Assembly (NCBI RefSeq): GCF_002356335.1
Contig: NZ_AP018165.1
Span: 2,976,001 to 3,040,000 of the forward strand
Direction of reading: 5' to 3'
DNA length: 64,000 nucleotides
Source of the DNA: [Mycobacterium] stephanolepidis
Lineage (GTDB): Bacteria > Actinomycetota > Actinomycetes > Mycobacteriales > Mycobacteriaceae
Part shown: one piece after another, positions 1 to 8,866 of the stretch
Position numbering within the stretch: position 1 is the first letter of the stretch
Layout: each line of letters opens with the position of its first letter
Notes under the pieces: model-generated
What the model saw: only the letters and a program-made list of their open reading frames with translations
The model's database searches: none
Told to the model about the DNA's origin: nothing
Position numbers and translations under genes: made by a program

Positions 1-278
1 CCAGCCTGGGGCTGCGGTTCTACCTGAACTGGATCACCCGCACCGGATACACCTATGGCGCGCTGGCCACGCCCATCGCGTTCTTGCTGTTCGCGTTCAT
101 GCTCGGATTCGCGATCGTGCTGGGCGCCGAACTGAATGCCGCGATCGAGGAGAACTGGCCGGCCGGGGCCACCCACGCCCGGCAGCTCCGGGAATGGCTG
201 AGCCCCCAAAATGGTGAGAACACCGCCCCGAGCAGCCCTGATGAGGCGGCTCCGGACAAGGCCCCCGAAGGCTGCTAG
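1..278 (+). CDS. YihY/BrkB-family membrane protein, C-terminal part (5' end outside window)
   Basis: The gene is open from the left edge; the reading frame starts at base 3 and stops with TAG at 276-278. About 91 residues are visible. They contain a hydrophobic segment around TPIAFLLFAFMLGFAIVLGAE followed by a polar tail, the end of the last transmembrane helix and cytoplasmic tail typical of the YihY/virulence factor BrkB family of inner-membrane proteins. The YGALATPIAF and LGAELNAAIE stretches are the parts that suggest the family. No catalytic function is established for these proteins. Its stop codon overlaps the stop of the convergent gene on the other strand in a CTAG tetranucleotide at 275-278. 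Confidence 0.8.
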   Translation, partial: SLGLRFYLNWITRTGYTYGALATPIAFLLFAFMLGFAIVLGAELNAAIEENWPAGATHARQLREWLSPQNGENTAPSSPDEAAPDKAPEGC

Positions 279-508
279 TCCTTTTTCATCATTTCGTAGA
301 TGCGCTTGCAGTCGGGGCACACCGGCGAGCCGGGCTTGGCCGACTTGGTGACGGGAAAAACTTCACCGCACAGCGCGACCACATGGTTTCCCATGACCGC
401 GCTCTCCACGATCTTGTCCTTCTTGACGTAGTGAAAGACCTTCGGCCTGTCACTGTCGGTGCTCTCGTCGACGGTGGTGTCCGGACGCTCGAGCGTCTGC
501 GTGTCCAT
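275..508 (-). CDS. DUF3039 family small zinc-ribbon-like protein
   Basis: A 77-residue protein starting at the ATG read at 508. An in-frame start exists further upstream at 583, but the conserved part begins with MDTQTLERP and the extra 25 residues have no family character. The C-terminal half holds a cysteine pattern, LCGEVF then CPDCKRIYEMM, that looks like a zinc ribbon and is characteristic of the actinobacterial DUF3039 family. Function is unknown. It converges on the YihY-type gene and diverges from the DUF3099 gene, from which it is separated by only 25 bases. Confidence 0.8.
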   Translation of the reverse strand: MDTQTLERPDTTVDESTDSDRPKVFHYVKKDKIVESAVMGNHVVALCGEVFPVTKSAKPGSPVCPDCKRIYEMMKKD

Positions 509-533
509 CCCTACATTGTGACATCCTGGAGAT

Positions 534-926
534 ATGAGAAAAGAGCTGTCGTTCGATGACGACGGCCACCCTGTACTCATCACAGCGGCCGCGGTCTCGG
601 TCGAAGAACAACACCGCGCCCGGGTACGCCGCTATTTGACGCTGATGGCGTTCCGGATCCCGGCACTACTGGGCGCCGCCTGGGCCTACAGCGTGTGGCA
701 CAACGGGTGGATCTCGCTGGCGATCTTGGCGGCATCGATCCCACTGCCCTGGATGGCGGTGCTCATCGCCAACGACCGGCCCGCCCGCAAGGCCGAGGAA
801 CCGCGCCGCTACGGGCCCCAGGAACAACGGCACTCGCTGTTTCCCACGGCGGAACGCCGAGCGATTGATCCCGCGCCTCCGCCGCAACCGCACACCCCGC
901 CGGAAGGCTCCGCTGGCCCGTCTTAG
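534..926 (+). CDS. DUF3099 family membrane protein
   Basis: A 130-residue protein. A polar N-terminus is followed by two hydrophobic segments at roughly residues 35-55 and 58-78, with a charged and proline-rich cytoplasmic-looking tail ending in repeated Pro residues. This arrangement, with an ITAAAVSVEEQ-type N-terminus, matches the actinobacterial DUF3099 family, which usually lies just upstream of sigB in mycobacteria. No enzymatic motif is visible. A GGAG sequence lies only two bases before the ATG, so the ribosome site is poor; the start is nevertheless the only ATG before the first membrane segment. Confidence 0.75.
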   Translation: MRKELSFDDDGHPVLITAAAVSVEEQHRARVRRYLTLMAFRIPALLGAAWAYSVWHNGWISLAILAASIPLPWMAVLIANDRPARKAEEPRRYGPQEQRHSLFPTAERRAIDPAPPPQPHTPPEGSAGPS

Positions 927-1009
927 GGACAGCTATGTCAATTCTCAGGACATTCTCAGCTGCTAGCTCGAAATCCGCAGGTCAGTGACGGCGCCATTTG
1001 GGAACCTCA

Positions 1010-1036
1010 GGAACTTTCTGGGCCACCCGGGCGTTG
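1010..1036 (+). promoter_or_regulatory. SigE/SigH-type promoter of sigB
   Basis: GGAAC at 1010-1014 and CGTTG at 1032-1036 are separated by exactly 17 bases, the arrangement known for mycobacterial promoters read by the stress sigma factors SigE and SigH. Transcription would begin near 1043, about 30 bases before the sigB ATG. A second GGAAC at 1001-1005 is too far upstream for normal spacing. In M. tuberculosis sigB is a known SigE/SigH target, so the assignment agrees with the family context. Confidence 0.8.
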
Positions 1037-1073
1037 CAACTCATGAGACCTACGGATCAACTAGGAGGCAGCG

Positions 1074-2045
1074 ATGGCAAACGCCACGACCCGTCCGGCC
1101 CGTACTACTGAGTCCGACGATCTGGACACCCAAAGTCCAGCCGCCGACCTCGTTCGGGTGTATTTGAACGGCATCGGCAAGACTGCTCTGCTCACGGCGG
1201 AGGACGAAGTCGAGCTGGCCAAACGGATCGAGGCGGGGTTGTACGCCCAGCACCTTCTGGACACCAAGAAACGCCTCGGCGAGGCCCGCAAGAAGGATCT
1301 GGCGGCCATCGTGCGGGAGGGCAGCGCGGCGCGCAGCCATCTGCTGGAAGCCAACCTGCGGCTGGTGGTGTCGCTGGCCAAGCGCTACACCGGACGCGGA
1401 ATGCCGCTGCTTGACCTCATCCAGGAGGGCAACCTGGGCTTGATCCGTGCGATGGAGAAGTTCGACTACGCCAAGGGATTCAAGTTCTCGACCTACGCCA
1501 CCTGGTGGATTCGTCAGGCCATCACCCGTGGCATGGCCGATCAGAGCCGCACCATTCGCCTGCCAGTGCACCTGGTGGAACAGGTGAACAAGCTGGCTCG
1601 CATCAAGCGCGAGCTGCACCAGCGACTCGGCCGCGAGGCCAGCGACGAGGAATTGGCCGAGGAGTCCGGCATTCCCGTGGAGAAAATCGGGGATTTGCTG
1701 GACCACAGCCGGGATCCGGTGAGCCTGGATATGCCCGTGGGCACCGACGAGGAAGCGCCTCTGGGCGACTTCATCGAGGACACCGAGGCCATGTCGGCGG
1801 AGAACGCCGTCATCGCCGAGCTCCTGCACTCGGATGTGCGCAGCGTGCTGGCCACTCTCGACGAGCGCGAGCAGCAGGTCATCCGGCTTCGGTATGGGCT
1901 CGATGACGGACAGGCCCGCACACTCGACCAGATCGGCAAGCTGTTCGGACTGTCTCGCGAGCGGGTGCGTCAGATCGAGCGCGAAGTCATGACGAAGCTG
2001 CGCCACGGCGACCGCGCAGAACGCCTGCGTTCGTACGCGAGCTAG
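1074..2045 (+). CDS. sigB: RNA polymerase sigma factor SigB (principal-like, stress)
   Basis: A 323-residue group 2 sigma factor, the same length as M. tuberculosis SigB. Region 1.2/2 runs from about residue 22, with the core-binding segment [19 protein letters not shown] and the -10 recognition and melting helix [16 protein letters not shown] near residues 137-160. Region 4, with the -35-binding HTH, lies near the C-terminus ([16 protein letters not shown]). A strong ribosome site AGGAGG at 1063-1068 lies five bases before the ATG. SigB broadens stress and stationary-phase transcription. It stands alone between its SigE/SigH-type promoter and a strong terminator, so it is probably monocistronic. 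Confidence 0.97.
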   Translation: MANATTRPARTTESDDLDTQSPAADLVRVYLNGIGKTALLTAEDEVELAKRIEAGLYAQHLLDTKKRLGEARKKDLAAIVREGSAARSHLLEANLRLVVSLAKRYTGRGMPLLDLIQEGNLGLIRAMEKFDYAKGFKFSTYATWWIRQAITRGMADQSRTIRLPVHLVEQVNKLARIKRELHQRLGREASDEELAEESGIPVEKIGDLLDHSRDPVSLDMPVGTDEEAPLGDFIEDTEAMSAENAVIAELLHSDVRSVLATLDEREQQVIRLRYGLDDGQARTLDQIGKLFGLSRERVRQIEREVMTKLRHGDRAERLRSYAS

Positions 2046-2064
2046 TTGACCTACTACCCTGCCC

Positions 2065-2099
2065 TCGGGGCGCTGCGTTCTGGAAGCGCAGCGCCCCGA
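2065..2099 (+). terminator. Intrinsic terminator of sigB
   Basis: A perfect 13-base-pair stem (left arm 2065-2077, right arm 2087-2099) closes a nine-base loop 20 bases after the sigB stop. The stem is very GC-rich (CGGGGCGCTGCG core). It is followed by TTGCGTTGT rather than a run of T, as is common for mycobacterial terminators. Confidence 0.8.
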
Positions 2100-2146
2100 T
2101 TTGCGTTGTAGATCGGTAGACTAAGCACGACCGTAAGGGGCGAGTG

Positions 2147-2833
2147 GTGAACGATCTTGTCGATACGACAGAAATGTATCTGCGAACGATCTACGACCTC
2201 GAAGAAGAGGGCGTGGTGCCGCTGCGTGCCCGCATCGCCGAAAGGCTCGAGCAGAGCGGCCCGACCGTGAGCCAGACGGTGGCGCGGATGGAACGCGACG
2301 GTCTGCTGAACGTCGCCGGCGACCGCCACTTGGAACTCACCGACAAGGGCCGCGCACTGGCGGTCTCGGTGATGCGCAAGCACCGGCTGGCCGAGTGCCT
2401 GCTGGTCGACATCATCGGGCTGCCGTGGGAAGACGTGCACGCCGAGGCCTGCCGTTGGGAACACGTGATGAGCGAGGACGTCGAGCGCCGACTGCTCACA
2501 GTGCTCAACAACCCGACCACTTCCCCGTTCGGTAACCCCATTCCCGGTCTCTCCGAGCTGGGTGTCGCCCCTGACCGGTCCGAGAATGCGAGCGCGGTGC
2601 GGCTCACCGAGATTGCCGGGGGCTCACAGGTCGCCGTGGTGGTGCGCCGCCTGGCCGAACACGTGCAGGCCGATACCGATCTGCTGACGCGCCTCAAGGA
2701 CGCCGGCATCGTGCCGAATGCGCGCGTCACCGTGGAGTCCTCCCCCGAGGGCGTCATCATCGTCATTCCCGGCCATGAGAGCGTCGAGTTACCGCACGAG
2801 ATGGCACACGCCGTCATGGTGGAGAAGGTCTAG
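2147..2833 (+). CDS. ideR: Iron-dependent repressor IdeR (DtxR family)
   Basis: A 228-residue Fe(II)-dependent repressor controlling iron uptake and storage. Two adjacent GTG codons (2144, 2147) could start it. Starting at 2147 puts the metal ligands on M. tuberculosis numbering: site 1 His79, Glu83 and His98, and site 2 Met10, Cys102, Glu105 and His106, so 2147 is preferred, with AAGGGG seven bases upstream. Domains are the winged helix (1-73), the dimerization/metal domain (74-140) and an SH3-like C-terminal domain (from about 150). It follows sigB as in M. tuberculosis. Its TAG overlaps the convergent DUF4192 stop within CTAG at 2830-2833. Confidence 0.96.
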   Translation: MNDLVDTTEMYLRTIYDLEEEGVVPLRARIAERLEQSGPTVSQTVARMERDGLLNVAGDRHLELTDKGRALAVSVMRKHRLAECLLVDIIGLPWEDVHAEACRWEHVMSEDVERRLLTVLNNPTTSPFGNPIPGLSELGVAPDRSENASAVRLTEIAGGSQVAVVVRRLAEHVQADTDLLTRLKDAGIVPNARVTVESSPEGVIIVIPGHESVELPHEMAHAVMVEKV

Positions 2834-3879
2834 CTCACACCTCGGACTTCCCTGGGCGGCAGGCTGATTCCCAGCTCGTGAGCCAGCCGGAAGCCGGTAT
2901 CGGCCAGAGCACGAATCTCGTCGGGGCGCATACCGGAGTGCAGCGCTGACATCAGGAGCTGCCCCAGACGATGGTCCGGCCGGGCCGTGATCGCGGCATC
3001 CAGCGCGACACCAGCCAGTGGACCGTCGCCGCGCACATAGGCACTAAATCCCAACAACACCAACGCTTCCGCACGCCAGGGGTCCGGCAACAATCGACTC
3101 AGTGCCAACCACAGGCGTTCCACATCATCAGAGAGCACACCGACAGCCAAGGCACACACCGTGTCTCGAACCCGCACGACCGTCAGGGAGCGAGCAATCG
3201 CCAGCAGCTCACGGTTGGACAGTGAACGGAATTCCGCCGTTCGGCACGCCGCCCGCATCACTCGATTCACGGCACGCCGATCCACCACGGTACCGGGGCC
3301 CTGTCCCTGAGACGGCCGCCGCAGAGAGACCGCCAGCGCGCATGTACGCGCAGTGTCGGTGGGTGCGATCAGCGCCACGAGATCCTCCCTGCGTCGATGC
3401 ACGGTCCTGCCGGCCAGTACCGCGGCCGCGGTCAACGGCGAACACTCCGGGTCATCGACGGGCCCGCCCGCGCCGCATCCGTCATAACACCGCCACCAGC
3501 CCTGAGGCCCGACACGGTCTACCGTATGGCCAGCGATTAACGAGATACCTTGGCGTTCTAGATGTTTGGCTAGCCGCCGGATGATGTCACCGGCCTCATG
3601 CTCGTCGATGTCCGCGCTGATGACCACCGCGATCACCGCGTCCGCCGGTCCCGGGCTCAACACCTCGGCCAGCACCTCGAACGCCGCGTAGTCGGAGCCG
3701 TCCAGGTCGTGCAGATCCCTGCGCAATATCGCCTCGACAAGCCCACCGGCGAGTGTGACGACGACAAGAGAATCTTCCGGGATGAACCCCAGCATCGCCG
3801 GCAGCGCGGCAATCAGGGCAGAGGGCCGATTCAATCGAAAGTCGGGACGACCGAGCGGGCCGGGAATCAGAGATGTCAT
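2830..3879 (-). CDS. DUF4192 domain-containing protein
   Basis: A 349-residue protein recognised by the N-terminal LIAALPAMLGFIPEDSLVVVTL stretch (shortened here to its family signature ALPAMLGFIPEDSLVV) that defines the actinobacterial DUF4192 family. It is the positional counterpart of Rv2712c, convergent with ideR. The C-terminal part is helical and rich in Ala, Leu and Arg. There is no signal peptide or membrane segment. Function is unknown. Start is the ATG at 3879, directly before the conserved LIPGPLGRPDFRL segment. Confidence 0.85.
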   Translation of the reverse strand: MTSLIPGPLGRPDFRLNRPSALIAALPAMLGFIPEDSLVVVTLAGGLVEAILRRDLHDLDGSDYAAFEVLAEVLSPGPADAVIAVVISADIDEHEAGDIIRRLAKHLERQGISLIAGHTVDRVGPQGWWRCYDGCGAGGPVDDPECSPLTAAAVLAGRTVHRRREDLVALIAPTDTARTCALAVSLRRPSQGQGPGTVVDRRAVNRVMRAACRTAEFRSLSNRELLAIARSLTVVRVRDTVCALAVGVLSDDVERLWLALSRLLPDPWRAEALVLLGFSAYVRGDGPLAGVALDAAITARPDHRLGQLLMSALHSGMRPDEIRALADTGFRLAHELGISLPPREVRGVS

Positions 3880-4115
3880 GCCCGCACCGTGACACCCAGG
3901 ACCGTCAACGCCGCCCCGGCGACCTCACGTTGTGACAGCACGTCCGGGAACCTGTGGATGCCGCCGCAGTTGTGGACAACGTACCCACGGCCGCCGCCGA
4001 GAGCAGGGCAGTCATTGCGGATCGGGTAGCATCAGGGCGTTGGTAATCTTGCCGACCCTCAGGGCAGACCACTCGCTGGATGTTGGGCTTACCGCCCCGC
4101 CTCGATCCCGTCGCC

Positions 4116-4137
4116 TCCTCTGAGACTTCTCAGAGGA
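4116..4137 (+). promoter_or_regulatory. Dyad over the ribosome site of the DUF1611 gene
   Basis: Two perfect 10-base arms (4116-4125 TCCTCTGAGA and 4128-4137 TCTCAGAGGA) are separated by CT. The right arm contains AGAGG (4132-4136), the only ribosome-binding site for the ATG at 4142. The dyad could be an operator, or an RNA hairpin that hides the ribosome site. The 262-base gap upstream (3880-4141) otherwise shows only a possible -10 element TAGCAT near 4027. Confidence 0.55.
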
Positions 4138-4141
4138 TTTC

Positions 4142-5317
4142 ATGTCTTCACTCACAAGCGGTACCCCCTTTCTCGGTGCATCCGAACGCAGCGAAGGGAT
4201 CCTTCCGGCGGCTCCCTTCCCGATGCCTGTTGGCTCCACCGCGATCGTCTACTGCGAGGGACAGTTCGGTGAGCAGGACGGCAAGACCGCCAACGGCCTG
4301 GTGCGGCACTCGGAGAAGTACGAGATCCTCAGTGTCATCGACAGCCTCCGGGCCGGAGTCGATGCCGGAAGACTCCTCGACGGCACCTCGAACGGCATCC
4401 CGGTGCTGGCATCGCTGGACGAGTCCGTCGCTCACGCCGGCCGCGTACCCGACTACCTGATCTGTGGGCTGGCACCTGCCGACGGCCTGCTGTCGAACGA
4501 GCAGCGGCTCGTACTGCTAGACGGCATCGCCCGCGGGATGCACATCATCAACGGCCTGCACGAGTTCCTCAACGACGACGCCGAATTCGTGGCGGCAGCC
4601 GTGATCGCCGGAGTCACCATCACCGATGTACGCCAACCAAAGTCCAAGCGCGACCTGCACCTGTTCTCCGGCCGGATCTTCGACGTCACCTGCCCAAGAA
4701 TCGCGATCCTGGGTACGGATGGAGCGATCGGGAAGCGCACCACCGCCACCTTGCTGGTCCAGGCTCTCAATGCACGCGGCATCAGGGCGGTCATGGTCGG
4801 CACCGGTCAGACCACCCTGATCCAGGGCGGGAAGTACGGTGTCGCGCTGGACGCGCTGGTCCCCCAGTTCTGCTCGGGTGAAGTCGAGCACCAAGTCGTC
4901 GCCGCGTTCGAGGGTGAAGACCCTGATGTGATCGTGGTCGAGGGCCAGGGCGCGCTAAGCCACCCCGCGTACATCACGTCGGCCCACATCCTGCGGGGCA
5001 GCCGCCCGGCCGGCGTGATCGTGCAGCACGCACCAAAACGTAAGGTGCTCGGCGACTTCCCCATGGTGCCGATGCCGACCGCAGCCAGCGAGATCGCACT
5101 GATCGAGGCGTTCGTCGATACTCGCGTCATCGGAGTCACGATCAACCACGAGGAAATGATCGGCGACGAACTGAACAATGCGATCTCCGAGCATCATTCG
5201 GAGCTCGGCCTCCCAGTTACCGACCCGCTGACACGCCCCGCGTCGGAGCTGGTCGAGATGGTGCTGACGGCTTTCCCTGTCCTCGCTGGGAAAGCCGACA
5301 CGATCACCCCCGTGTGA
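4142..5317 (+). CDS. DUF1611 family P-loop protein (DgcN-like)
   Basis: A 391-residue protein with the two-part DUF1611 architecture: an N-terminal Rossmann-like half (1-180) and a C-terminal P-loop half whose nucleotide loop GTDGAIGKRT lies at 191-200. A later VVEGQGALSHPAY stretch near residue 262 resembles the Walker B region of this family. Characterised relatives, DgcN proteins, N-acetylate D-glutamate in D-amino-acid catabolism, paired with an enolase-type racemase DgcA. Here the partner is instead a PLP-type racemase, whose GTG overlaps this stop by four bases (GTGA, 5314-5317), so the two are very likely translated and act together. Substrate is inferred only. The pair is not at this place in M. 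tuberculosis. Confidence 0.8.
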   Translation: MSSLTSGTPFLGASERSEGILPAAPFPMPVGSTAIVYCEGQFGEQDGKTANGLVRHSEKYEILSVIDSLRAGVDAGRLLDGTSNGIPVLASLDESVAHAGRVPDYLICGLAPADGLLSNEQRLVLLDGIARGMHIINGLHEFLNDDAEFVAAAVIAGVTITDVRQPKSKRDLHLFSGRIFDVTCPRIAILGTDGAIGKRTTATLLVQALNARGIRAVMVGTGQTTLIQGGKYGVALDALVPQFCSGEVEHQVVAAFEGEDPDVIVVEGQGALSHPAYITSAHILRGSRPAGVIVQHAPKRKVLGDFPMVPMPTAASEIALIEAFVDTRVIGVTINHEEMIGDELNNAISEHHSELGLPVTDPLTRPASELVEMVLTAFPVLAGKADTITPV

Positions 5318-6420
5318 CACTTCGGCTTGAGACCGATCTCGACAAGGTCGAGCAGAACACGCGGATCCTGGTTGACCGGCTTACCGGGGTGGGCATACGG
5401 GTCACCGGCATCACCAAGGCAGTGCTGGGCTCGCCGGGAGTCGGTGCGGCGATGCTGCGCGGCGGCGCCCGTGGCCTCGGCGATTCCCGGATACCGAACC
5501 TCGCTCGGCTGGCCGTACTCGACCGCCTACCGCTACGCACGTTGATCCGCTCACCCATGCTCAGCCAAGTGGCTCGGATCGTTGACGTCGCCGATGTCAG
5601 TCTGAACACCGAGGCCGTAGTCCTGGCCGCGCTCGATGAGGCCGCGTCCCAACAGAAGCGGGTACACGCCGTCGTGCTCATGATCGAGCTGGGCGACCTG
5701 CGTGAGGGCATCGCGCTGGACGACGCCCCCGACGCTGCGCGGGCCGTTCTTGGCCACTCCTCGTTGCGGCTCGCCGGGCTCGGTGCCAATCTCGCTTGTC
5801 AGAGCGGCGTCGTGCCCGACGACCGGAACATGGGCATCCTCACAGGACTCGCGGACGACATCGAGGCGCTGCACGGGATCTCGCTCGAGGTCGTCTCAGG
5901 CGGCAACTCTGCGAACCTGAACTGGGCGCTGCGCACCCACGACGTCGGCCGGATCGACGAACTCCGGCTCGGTGAAGCCATTCTTCTCGGCGTCGACCCG
6001 CTGTACCGGACACCGATCCCGGGCCTGCATACGAATGCCTTCACCTTGAGTGCAGAAGTCATCGAGGTCGCGATGAAACCCGCTCAACCCTGGGGGCATC
6101 GTGCTCAGGCGGCATTCGGCGAAGCTCCGGCCCGCACCGGCAGTGCGACTGTGCGCCAGGCAATCCTGGCCCTCGGCCGCCAGGACGTGGACCCGGATGG
6201 CCTGCAGCCACCTGAGGGCATCACGGTCCTCGGGATGAGCAGCGACCACCTGGTGATCGACGTCGGTGATCACCAGGTGGTGGTCGGAGACGAGATCGCC
6301 TTCGGTATCGGCTACGGCACACTCGTGCGGGCGATGACATCGCCCTTCGTCGCCAAGATCGAGCACCTGGGCCGTTCCACCGCACCTCACGGGTACGCGG
6401 TCACACCGGTAAGCCCGTGA
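5314..6420 (+). CDS. Alanine/ornithine racemase family PLP-dependent enzyme
   Basis: A 368-residue fold-type III PLP enzyme. Lys35 in GITKAVLG is the expected Schiff-base lysine at the end of the first barrel strand, and GLGDSRIPNL follows at about residue 50, the DSR-x-xN signature of the ornithine racemase/YhfX branch rather than of classical alanine racemase. SGGNSANL near residue 194 would bind the phosphate. A C-terminal beta domain follows. Members racemise amino acids such as ornithine; the substrate here is unknown. The GTG start overlaps the upstream stop by four bases (translational coupling) with the DUF1611 protein. The stop directly abuts the convergent lipoprotein gene. Confidence 0.82.
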   Translation: MTLRLETDLDKVEQNTRILVDRLTGVGIRVTGITKAVLGSPGVGAAMLRGGARGLGDSRIPNLARLAVLDRLPLRTLIRSPMLSQVARIVDVADVSLNTEAVVLAALDEAASQQKRVHAVVLMIELGDLREGIALDDAPDAARAVLGHSSLRLAGLGANLACQSGVVPDDRNMGILTGLADDIEALHGISLEVVSGGNSANLNWALRTHDVGRIDELRLGEAILLGVDPLYRTPIPGLHTNAFTLSAEVIEVAMKPAQPWGHRAQAAFGEAPARTGSATVRQAILALGRQDVDPDGLQPPEGITVLGMSSDHLVIDVGDHQVVVGDEIAFGIGYGTLVRAMTSPFVAKIEHLGRSTAPHGYAVTPVSP

Positions 6421-7155
6421 TCAGTGGAAGCTGTCGTGCACTTTGAGTACAGCCGCGGTGAAGGCCTGATCCAGGAGCACCGCATCGGGCTCGGTGCCCT
6501 GAAAAGTCATGTAGGTGGCCTGGATTCGAATATCGGCGATCTGCGCGATGAGCGACAGGGTGGTTTGTGTGCCGTTGCCCGCTCCCGACGGCGACACCGT
6601 TTGGTTGACTGCCACCGAATCATCGGCGTTGATGGGCGGAGCCACTGCTTGGGAGGCCGTCACCGTGCTCGTGACCTGGTCCGGGTCGGTGAAGGTGTAC
6701 GAAGTACAACGCTCCAGTTGGGTCTTGTAGGTGGCAAGCGGTTGCGGCACGCGAAGTACCGCCACCGTGATGGTCGAATTGTCGGACTCGTTGGTACCCA
6801 CCGCTACCGCCGCGTCCTGCGGCACCGCTGGAACGGGTTCCGGCGTGCATGTGGTGGGGGCGACGGTGGCCGCATCGGGCACCCCCCGGATATCGCGGAG
6901 TGCCAGACCGGCGGCGCCGGGGTCCAGCGTGGTGGCCGGATATTGATGCGGGAAGTCCGTGGGCGCCAGCAGAAGCGCCCCCACCGGGCCCGCAGGTGCC
7001 CGCAAGGGCGCCGTCGTGGTGGTCAACGGGGACGATGCGCCACCCGATGACTCCGTGGCCGTTCCGTCGATTGCCCGCGTGCACGCGGGCGATGTCGCGG
7101 CGCAGCATCCAGCCACAACCATCGTCGCTACCAGCCGCGATGCCGTCACGGTCAC
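6421..7155 (-). CDS. Putative secreted lipoprotein (DUF5642-like)
   Basis: A 244-residue protein with a GTG start. A short hydrophobic N-terminus ends in the lipobox VAGC with Cys17 as the likely lipidated residue, followed by a Thr/Ser/Pro-rich linker to about residue 55. The globular part (PVGALLLAPTDFP onward) resembles mycobacterial DUF5642-type or sensor-like lipoprotein domains, which have two conserved cysteines; here they are in TTCTPEPV and LERCTSY. No enzymatic motif is seen. Its stop abuts the racemase stop with no gap. It is probably envelope-anchored; the family call is moderate. Confidence 0.6.
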   Translation of the reverse strand: MTVTASRLVATMVVAGCCAATSPACTRAIDGTATESSGGASSPLTTTTAPLRAPAGPVGALLLAPTDFPHQYPATTLDPGAAGLALRDIRGVPDAATVAPTTCTPEPVPAVPQDAAVAVGTNESDNSTITVAVLRVPQPLATYKTQLERCTSYTFTDPDQVTSTVTASQAVAPPINADDSVAVNQTVSPSGAGNGTQTTLSLIAQIADIRIQATYMTFQGTEPDAVLLDQAFTAAVLKVHDSFH

Positions 7156-7221
7156 ATGCTGCCATCGGCACCCTCCGGGGTCTCGGAGGCGCGCGCGAGA
7201 TTCGGTAGGGACAACTGTTCA

Positions 7222-7234
7222 TGTCACCGTGACA
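7222..7234. promoter_or_regulatory. Short palindrome upstream of sthA
   Basis: TGTCAC and GTGACA flank a single C in the 111-base gap between the divergent lipoprotein and sthA genes, 32 bases before the sthA ATG. It may be an operator. The arms are only six bases long, so chance is possible. Confidence 0.3.
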
Positions 7235-7266
7235 CGGACGGCATGCATGGTTAGACGAATCGGCGT

Positions 7267-8730
7267 ATGAGTACACCCATGACCAACGGTCTTCGCGCAA
7301 GCGGCTCATCCACGGCAGCAGAAACCCCCACCTACGACCTTGTCGTCATCGGATCGGGCCCCGGCGGCCAGAAGGCCGCCATCGCCGCGGCCAAGCTGGG
7401 CAAGTCGGTGGCCGTGGTCGAACGCGACAACATGCTCGGCGGTGTCTGCACCAACACCGGAACCATCCCGTCAAAGACGCTGCGCGAGGCCGTCCTCTAC
7501 CTGACCGGCATGAACCAGCGCGAGCTCTACGGCGCGAGCTACCGGGTGAAAGCGAACATCACTCCCGAGGATCTACTGGCCCGCACCGAACACGTCATCC
7601 GTAAGGAAATCGAGGTGGTGCGTTCTCAGCTCCTGCGCAATCGCATCGACCTGATCAGCGGCATCGGGCGGTTCGCCGATGAGCACACCGTGGTGGTGGA
7701 GGAACCCTCGCGAGGCGAGCGCACCACACTGCATGCCGATTACGTCGTGCTGGCCACCGGCACCAAGCCCGCCCGGCCCGCCGGTGTGGCGTTCGACGAG
7801 CGCCGCGTCCTGGATTCGGACGGCATCCTGGATCTGCGCTTCATCCCCGGATCCATGGTGGTGGTCGGCGCGGGCGTCATCGGAATCGAGTACGCCTCCA
7901 TGTTCGCCGCCCTGGGCACCAAGGTAACCGTGGTGGAGAAACGCGACTCGATGTTGGACTTCTGTGATCCCGAAGTTGTTGAGGCCCTTCGCTTTCACCT
8001 ACGCGACTTGGCCGTGACATTCCGTTTCGGCGAGGAGGTCACCGCCGTCGACGTCAATGATTCGGGCACCATGACCACCTTGGCCAGCGGCAAACAGATC
8101 CCTGCCGACACCGTGATGTACTCCGCGGGACGACAGGGGCAGACAGATCAGCTCGACCTCGCCCGGGCCGGGCTCGAGGCCGACAACCGCGGCCGGATCT
8201 GGGTTGACGCGAACTTTCAGACCAAGGTCGACCACATCTACGCGGTGGGTGATGTGATCGGCTTCCCGGCGTTGGCGGCCACCTCGATGGATCAGGGCCG
8301 CCTCGCGGCCTACCACGCGTTCGGGGAGCCCTCCAAAGGCATGACCGATCTACAACCGATCGGCATCTACTCGATCCCCGAAGTGTCCTATGTGGGCGCC
8401 ACCGAGGTTGAACTCACCAAGAACGCGATTCCCTACGAGGTGGGTGTCTCGCGTTATCGCGAGCTGGCGCGCGGTCAGATCGCCGGGGATTCCTACGGAA
8501 TGCTCAAGCTGCTGGTGTCCACCGAGGACCTCAGGCTGCTCGGAGTGCACATCTTCGGCTCCGATGCCACCGACCTGGTCCACATCGGGCAAGCGGTGAT
8601 GGGCTGCGGCGGCACCGTCGAGTACCTGGTCGACGCTGTTTTCAACTACCCGACGTTCTCGGAGGCCTACAAAGTCGCCGCGCTCGATGTGATGAACAAG
8701 ATCCGCGCGCTCAACCAGTTCAAGGCCTGA
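7267..8730 (+). CDS. sthA: Soluble pyridine nucleotide transhydrogenase
   Basis: A 487-residue flavoprotein that equilibrates NADH and NADPH. The N-terminal FAD Rossmann motif is [12 protein letters not shown]. The second, NAD-binding motif is [15 protein letters not shown] in the middle of the chain. The disulfide of related dihydrolipoamide dehydrogenases is absent: the segment reads [13 protein letters not shown], with Thr where the second Cys would be, which is diagnostic of SthA. The C-terminal dimer interface domain is complete. It corresponds to Rv2713 by position. No clear ribosome site was seen before the ATG. Confidence 0.93.
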   Translation: MSTPMTNGLRASGSSTAAETPTYDLVVIGSGPGGQKAAIAAAKLGKSVAVVERDNMLGGVCTNTGTIPSKTLREAVLYLTGMNQRELYGASYRVKANITPEDLLARTEHVIRKEIEVVRSQLLRNRIDLISGIGRFADEHTVVVEEPSRGERTTLHADYVVLATGTKPARPAGVAFDERRVLDSDGILDLRFIPGSMVVVGAGVIGIEYASMFAALGTKVTVVEKRDSMLDFCDPEVVEALRFHLRDLAVTFRFGEEVTAVDVNDSGTMTTLASGKQIPADTVMYSAGRQGQTDQLDLARAGLEADNRGRIWVDANFQTKVDHIYAVGDVIGFPALAATSMDQGRLAAYHAFGEPSKGMTDLQPIGIYSIPEVSYVGATEVELTKNAIPYEVGVSRYRELARGQIAGDSYGMLKLLVSTEDLRLLGVHIFGSDATDLVHIGQAVMGCGGTVEYLVDAVFNYPTFSEAYKVAALDVMNKIRALNQFKA

Positions 8731-8866
8731 GGGATTTCGCGCTGGGCGAATAGCGCCCACATCCGGAATTCGCATCCCGCCTGGGCCGTTGAGCCCATAG
8801 GTACATTCGCCGTTTGCCTGCCGGTAAGGGACACTGGTGGGACGAGGACGCGAAGGGAGGCGAACC

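Noticed and set aside
1050..2006. 318-codon open frame on the minus strand
   Set aside because: Antisense to sigB, which is complete and of normal length.
3952..3979. DnaA-box-like sequences (TGTGGACAA at 3971-3979 and a weaker one before it)
   Set aside because: Only one good match, no AT-rich unwinding region and no dnaA or dnaN nearby; probably chance.
8743..8797. Two small hairpins after sthA (arms of 5-6 bases)
   Set aside because: Too short and without a T-rich tail; cannot be supported as terminators.
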